Assembly: GCA_002369515.1 (NCBI GenBank)
Contig: DFFM01000018.1
Location: forward strand, 9,983-73,982
DNA: 64,000 nt
Origin: Prevotella sp. UBA3776
GTDB taxonomy: Bacteria > Bacteroidota > Bacteroidia > Bacteroidales > Bacteroidaceae
Reading direction: 5' to 3'
Below are positions 61,646-64,000 of the stretch, in pieces. The notes beneath the pieces are model-generated. The model saw only the letters and a program-made list of their open reading frames with translations. It ran no database searches and had not been told where the DNA came from. How positions within the stretch are numbered: the first letter of the stretch is position 1; the number at the start of each line of letters is the position of its first letter. The position numbers were made by a program, and so were the translations under genes.

Positions 61646-63112
61646 ATGAATTACGGACAATTTTTGAATATGTTACCGGAAGTTTATCTCATTGGTATCC
61701 TTCTGTTGGTGTTTTTCTGGGATTTCTTCAGCACCAAGCCCAAGAGCGAAGGTGCTGAGCCTGTGCGTCGCAATTTGTTCAACTCGTTTGTGGTGTGTCT
61801 CATGACTGCCTACGTGGTGTTGTGCTTCTTCGTCACTCCTGCCGAAGCATTCGGTGGCATGTACGTCAGCACGACGGCTGCCCACGTCATGAAGATCATT
61901 CTCGGCCTAGGTACGGTCATTGTGCTCATCCAGTCGAAGGCATGGATCACCTGTAGCGAGGTCAACGGTCAGAACGGTTCGCGCGAAGGAGAGTTCTACA
62001 TGCTGGTGGTTTCCACCCTGCTGGGCATGAACATGATGATGTCGGCCGGACATTTCCTCTTGTTCTATCTTGGCCTCGAAATGGCCAGCATCCCCATGGC
62101 TTGCCTGGTGGCTCTCGACAAGTACCGCAAACTCAGTGCTGAGGCTGCCGCCAAGTACATCCTCACGGCAACCTTCTCCAGTGGCATCATGCTTTATGGC
62201 CTTACGTTCATCTATGGTGTGTGTGGAACGCTCTACTTCAACGATGCCGCAATGGCTCTCACGGGTGGGCTCAACCGCACCATGGCCATCATGGGATTGG
62301 TGTTCTTCTTCAGCGGACTGGGCTTCAAGATTTCGCTGGTTCCCTTCCACTTCTGGACAGCCGACACCTATCAGGGTGCTCCCACCTCTGTTACCGGCTA
62401 TCTGAGTGTCATCTCCAAGGGTGCAGCCGCCTTTACGCTCTGCACCATTCTGATGAAGGTGTTCGCCGCCTACGTTGAGCACTGGCAGATGCTGCTCTAC
62501 GTGGTCATTGTGCTCAGCATCACAGTGGCCAACCTTTTCGCCATCCGTCAGAGCGAGCTCAAGCGCTTCATGGCCTTCAGTTCCATCTCACAGGCCGGCT
62601 ACATCATGCTGGCCGTTGTGGGCAACGACAAGATGGGCGTAGCCGCGCTCATGTTCTACGTGCTGGTTTACGTAGTGGCCAACCTGGCTGTCTTCACGGT
62701 CATTGCCGCCGTTGAGGAGCGTTACAACGGGCGCACCGACATGGCCGCCTACAACGGCTTCTACCAGACCAACCCCAAGCTCGCCTTCCTTCTTACGCTG
62801 GCGCTCTTCTCGTTGGCTGGCATTCCGCCGTTTGCCGGTATGTTCAGCAAGTTCTTCGTGTTCATGGCTGCCGCCAACGACGGTTCCTTCGGAGCCTACT
62901 TCGTAGTGTTTGTGGCATTGGTCAACACGGTGGTTAGTCTTTACTACTATCTGCTCATTGTCAAGGCCATGTTCATCAAGGGTTCCGACCATCCGCTGCC
63001 CACATTCCGCAGCGATGTCAACACCCGCCTTGCACTTGCCCTTTGCACTGTCGGCATAGCCCTCTTCGGCATTTGCTCGTGCATTTACGACTGGCTCTAT
63101 GCTGCCGCCTGA
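61646..63112 (+). CDS. nuoN: NADH-quinone oxidoreductase subunit N
   Basis: The 488-residue antiporter-like subunit has [38 protein letters not shown] and [18 protein letters not shown]. Last gene of the operon. No nuoE, nuoF or nuoG is present between nuoCD and nuoH, so the NADH-oxidising module is missing from this locus. Confidence 0.97.
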   Translation: MNYGQFLNMLPEVYLIGILLLVFFWDFFSTKPKSEGAEPVRRNLFNSFVVCLMTAYVVLCFFVTPAEAFGGMYVSTTAAHVMKIILGLGTVIVLIQSKAWITCSEVNGQNGSREGEFYMLVVSTLLGMNMMMSAGHFLLFYLGLEMASIPMACLVALDKYRKLSAEAAAKYILTATFSSGIMLYGLTFIYGVCGTLYFNDAAMALTGGLNRTMAIMGLVFFFSGLGFKISLVPFHFWTADTYQGAPTSVTGYLSVISKGAAAFTLCTILMKVFAAYVEHWQMLLYVVIVLSITVANLFAIRQSELKRFMAFSSISQAGYIMLAVVGNDKMGVAALMFYVLVYVVANLAVFTVIAAVEERYNGRTDMAAYNGFYQTNPKLAFLLTLALFSLAGIPPFAGMFSKFFVFMAAANDGSFGAYFVVFVALVNTVVSLYYYLLIVKAMFIKGSDHPLPTFRSDVNTRLALALCTVGIALFGICSCIYDWLYAAA

Positions 63113-63152
63113 ATGAGCTTTGAGAATGGCTGAATCAGGCCATCCCAAATAA

Positions 63153-63214
63153 AAAAACGTATTCTGCAGGTTGAAAACTTTATGTAGCTTTCGCCTGCAG
63201 AATACGTTTTTTTT
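63153..63214. terminator. Bidirectional terminator between nuoN and the secreted-protein gene
   Basis: A-rich then ACGTATTCTGCAGG (63157-63170) pairs with CCTGCAGAATACGT (63194-63207), followed by eight T. It can serve both convergent genes. Confidence 0.88.
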
Positions 63215-63274
63215 GTGGTCAGGGGGCTTTTGTGCTTCCCTTTTGGGCTTTGAGCCTTGACAGTCTTAACGTTC

Positions 63275-64000
63275 CTATCTGACCACCACTTTCTGGCCGT
63301 TCACGATGTAGATGCCTTTCTGCTGTGGTTTGCTTATCTGTCGGCCTTGAAGGTCATAGACGGTCTTTGTTTCTGTTTGCTTTTCTGAGCCAAGGCTTTC
63401 TATTCCGTTGGTGCCATAGCGCAGCACGTTGGCTTTGGCTGCGTTGGCGATGGTTCCTGTGCGTGTGTCCACCAGCATGGCTACGGCATAGAGTTGTCCT
63501 TTGTCCTGCACGAGGGCGTTTGTCGCAAGGTCCATGTCGTGGACGTAGTGCTGGGTTTCTCCGCAACTGACGGGCAGGCTGATGCTGCCCTCAATGCCGT
63601 CGTTGATGCCCGCGATGGCAATGGCCACGTGGTTGTACTCCATATTGATGTAGCGTGGTCCGAATACATATTCGCTCAGGTCGTCGTCCCAGCCTTCGTC
63701 CTCTTTCCCGTAGAGTCCGTTCACCTGCAGCCAGTTGTTCTCTTCGCCTTTCAGCCCGTTGGCCGTCATCACCAGGATGAGCCTGTAGGGCGTCTCGTCG
63801 GCGGAGTAGCGGAAGGTGGTGCCTACGTCTATTCTCACTTTCTTCTCCGTCGCATCCGTCCACTGCGCCTTCAGGTCGATGTCGGCCAAGGCCGTCTGTT
63901 CGAGGGCCTGTTCCACCAACAGGTTGGTGGTGAAGTGTTTGTAGAAGATGTCCGTTCCCAAGTAGGGGTCGCAATCGATGAGTCGGTCGATGCTGGCCGA
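63275..64000 (-). CDS. C-terminal part of a secreted protein (Omp28-like?), 5' end outside window
   Basis: 241 residues are open to the window edge, so the N-terminus and any signal peptide are missing. The last 45 residues (TKTVYDLQGRQISKPQQKGI then YIVNGQKVVVR) form the short C-terminal domain common on Prevotella secreted or surface proteins, probably a sorting or stability tag. The part before it, with YRLILVMTANGLKGEENNW and SISLPVSC, may be Omp28-like; that is a weak impression. Convergent with the nuo operon. Confidence 0.6.
   Translation of the reverse strand, partial: SASIDRLIDCDPYLGTDIFYKHFTTNLLVEQALEQTALADIDLKAQWTDATEKKVRIDVGTTFRYSADETPYRLILVMTANGLKGEENNWLQVNGLYGKEDEGWDDDLSEYVFGPRYINMEYNHVAIAIAGINDGIEGSISLPVSCGETQHYVHDMDLATNALVQDKGQLYAVAMLVDTRTGTIANAAKANVLRYGTNGIESLGSEKQTETKTVYDLQGRQISKPQQKGIYIVNGQKVVVR

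Overview
The window looks like chromosomal DNA from a member of the Bacteroidales, most likely a Prevotella-type (Prevotellaceae) organism. The evidence is a recurring promoter form (TTTG, about 19 bases, TAnnTTTG), a Bat (aerotolerance) operon, a complex I operon without nuoEFG, an rpmB-rpmG-DUF4295 cluster, MetH without its activation domain, tandem HU/IHF-type proteins, and small repeats typical of the group. I found no rRNA or tRNA gene and no CRISPR array. There are no complete insertion sequences.

Layout. 1-804 is the 3' end of groEL. 1145-11331 holds an amino-sugar kinase/RapZ fusion and a MurU-like uridylyltransferase, probably parts of one cell-wall recycling route. They are separated by an esterase lipoprotein, an unknown lipoprotein, and a large GH2 glycosidase flanked by 195-bp direct repeats and followed by a beheaded GH115-like remnant. 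11371-14946 has guaA and a protein kinase with an unknown partner; both guaA and the kinase have apparently absorbed intergenic-type repeats in frame. 15022-25179 is an AT-richer accessory island. It contains a PIN toxin-antitoxin pair, a small secreted protein, a putative ribosomally made, modified peptide (RiPP) locus (SPASM radical SAM maturase, 34-residue Cys-containing peptide, M42 peptidase, U32-like protein), a frameshifted PD-(D/E)XK-type gene, microproteins, a SprT-like protease, a DUF4143 ATPase and broken leucine-rich-repeat genes.

25323-38087 is housekeeping: DMP19 protein, smpB, metH, HAD phosphatase, map, tsaD, cinA-type amidase, rpmB, rpmG, DUF4295, ftsY, rimO, then two HU-family proteins, the second a membrane-anchored HU-LysM protein with internal tandem repeats. 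38258-46958 is the Bat operon with two gene fusions (BatB-BatC and BatD-BatE). 47010-50883 has a PAP2 phosphatase, queA, and a deacetylase plus polyprenyl-type glycosyltransferase pair. pepD runs leftward at 50904-52343. 52800-63112 is the 11-subunit nuo operon (A, B, CD, H-N). The right edge cuts a secreted protein on the minus strand.

The most interesting candidates for new biology are the RiPP locus at 16183-20275 with its structured leader, and the family of short repeats that carry ready-made promoters or that have been absorbed into coding sequence.
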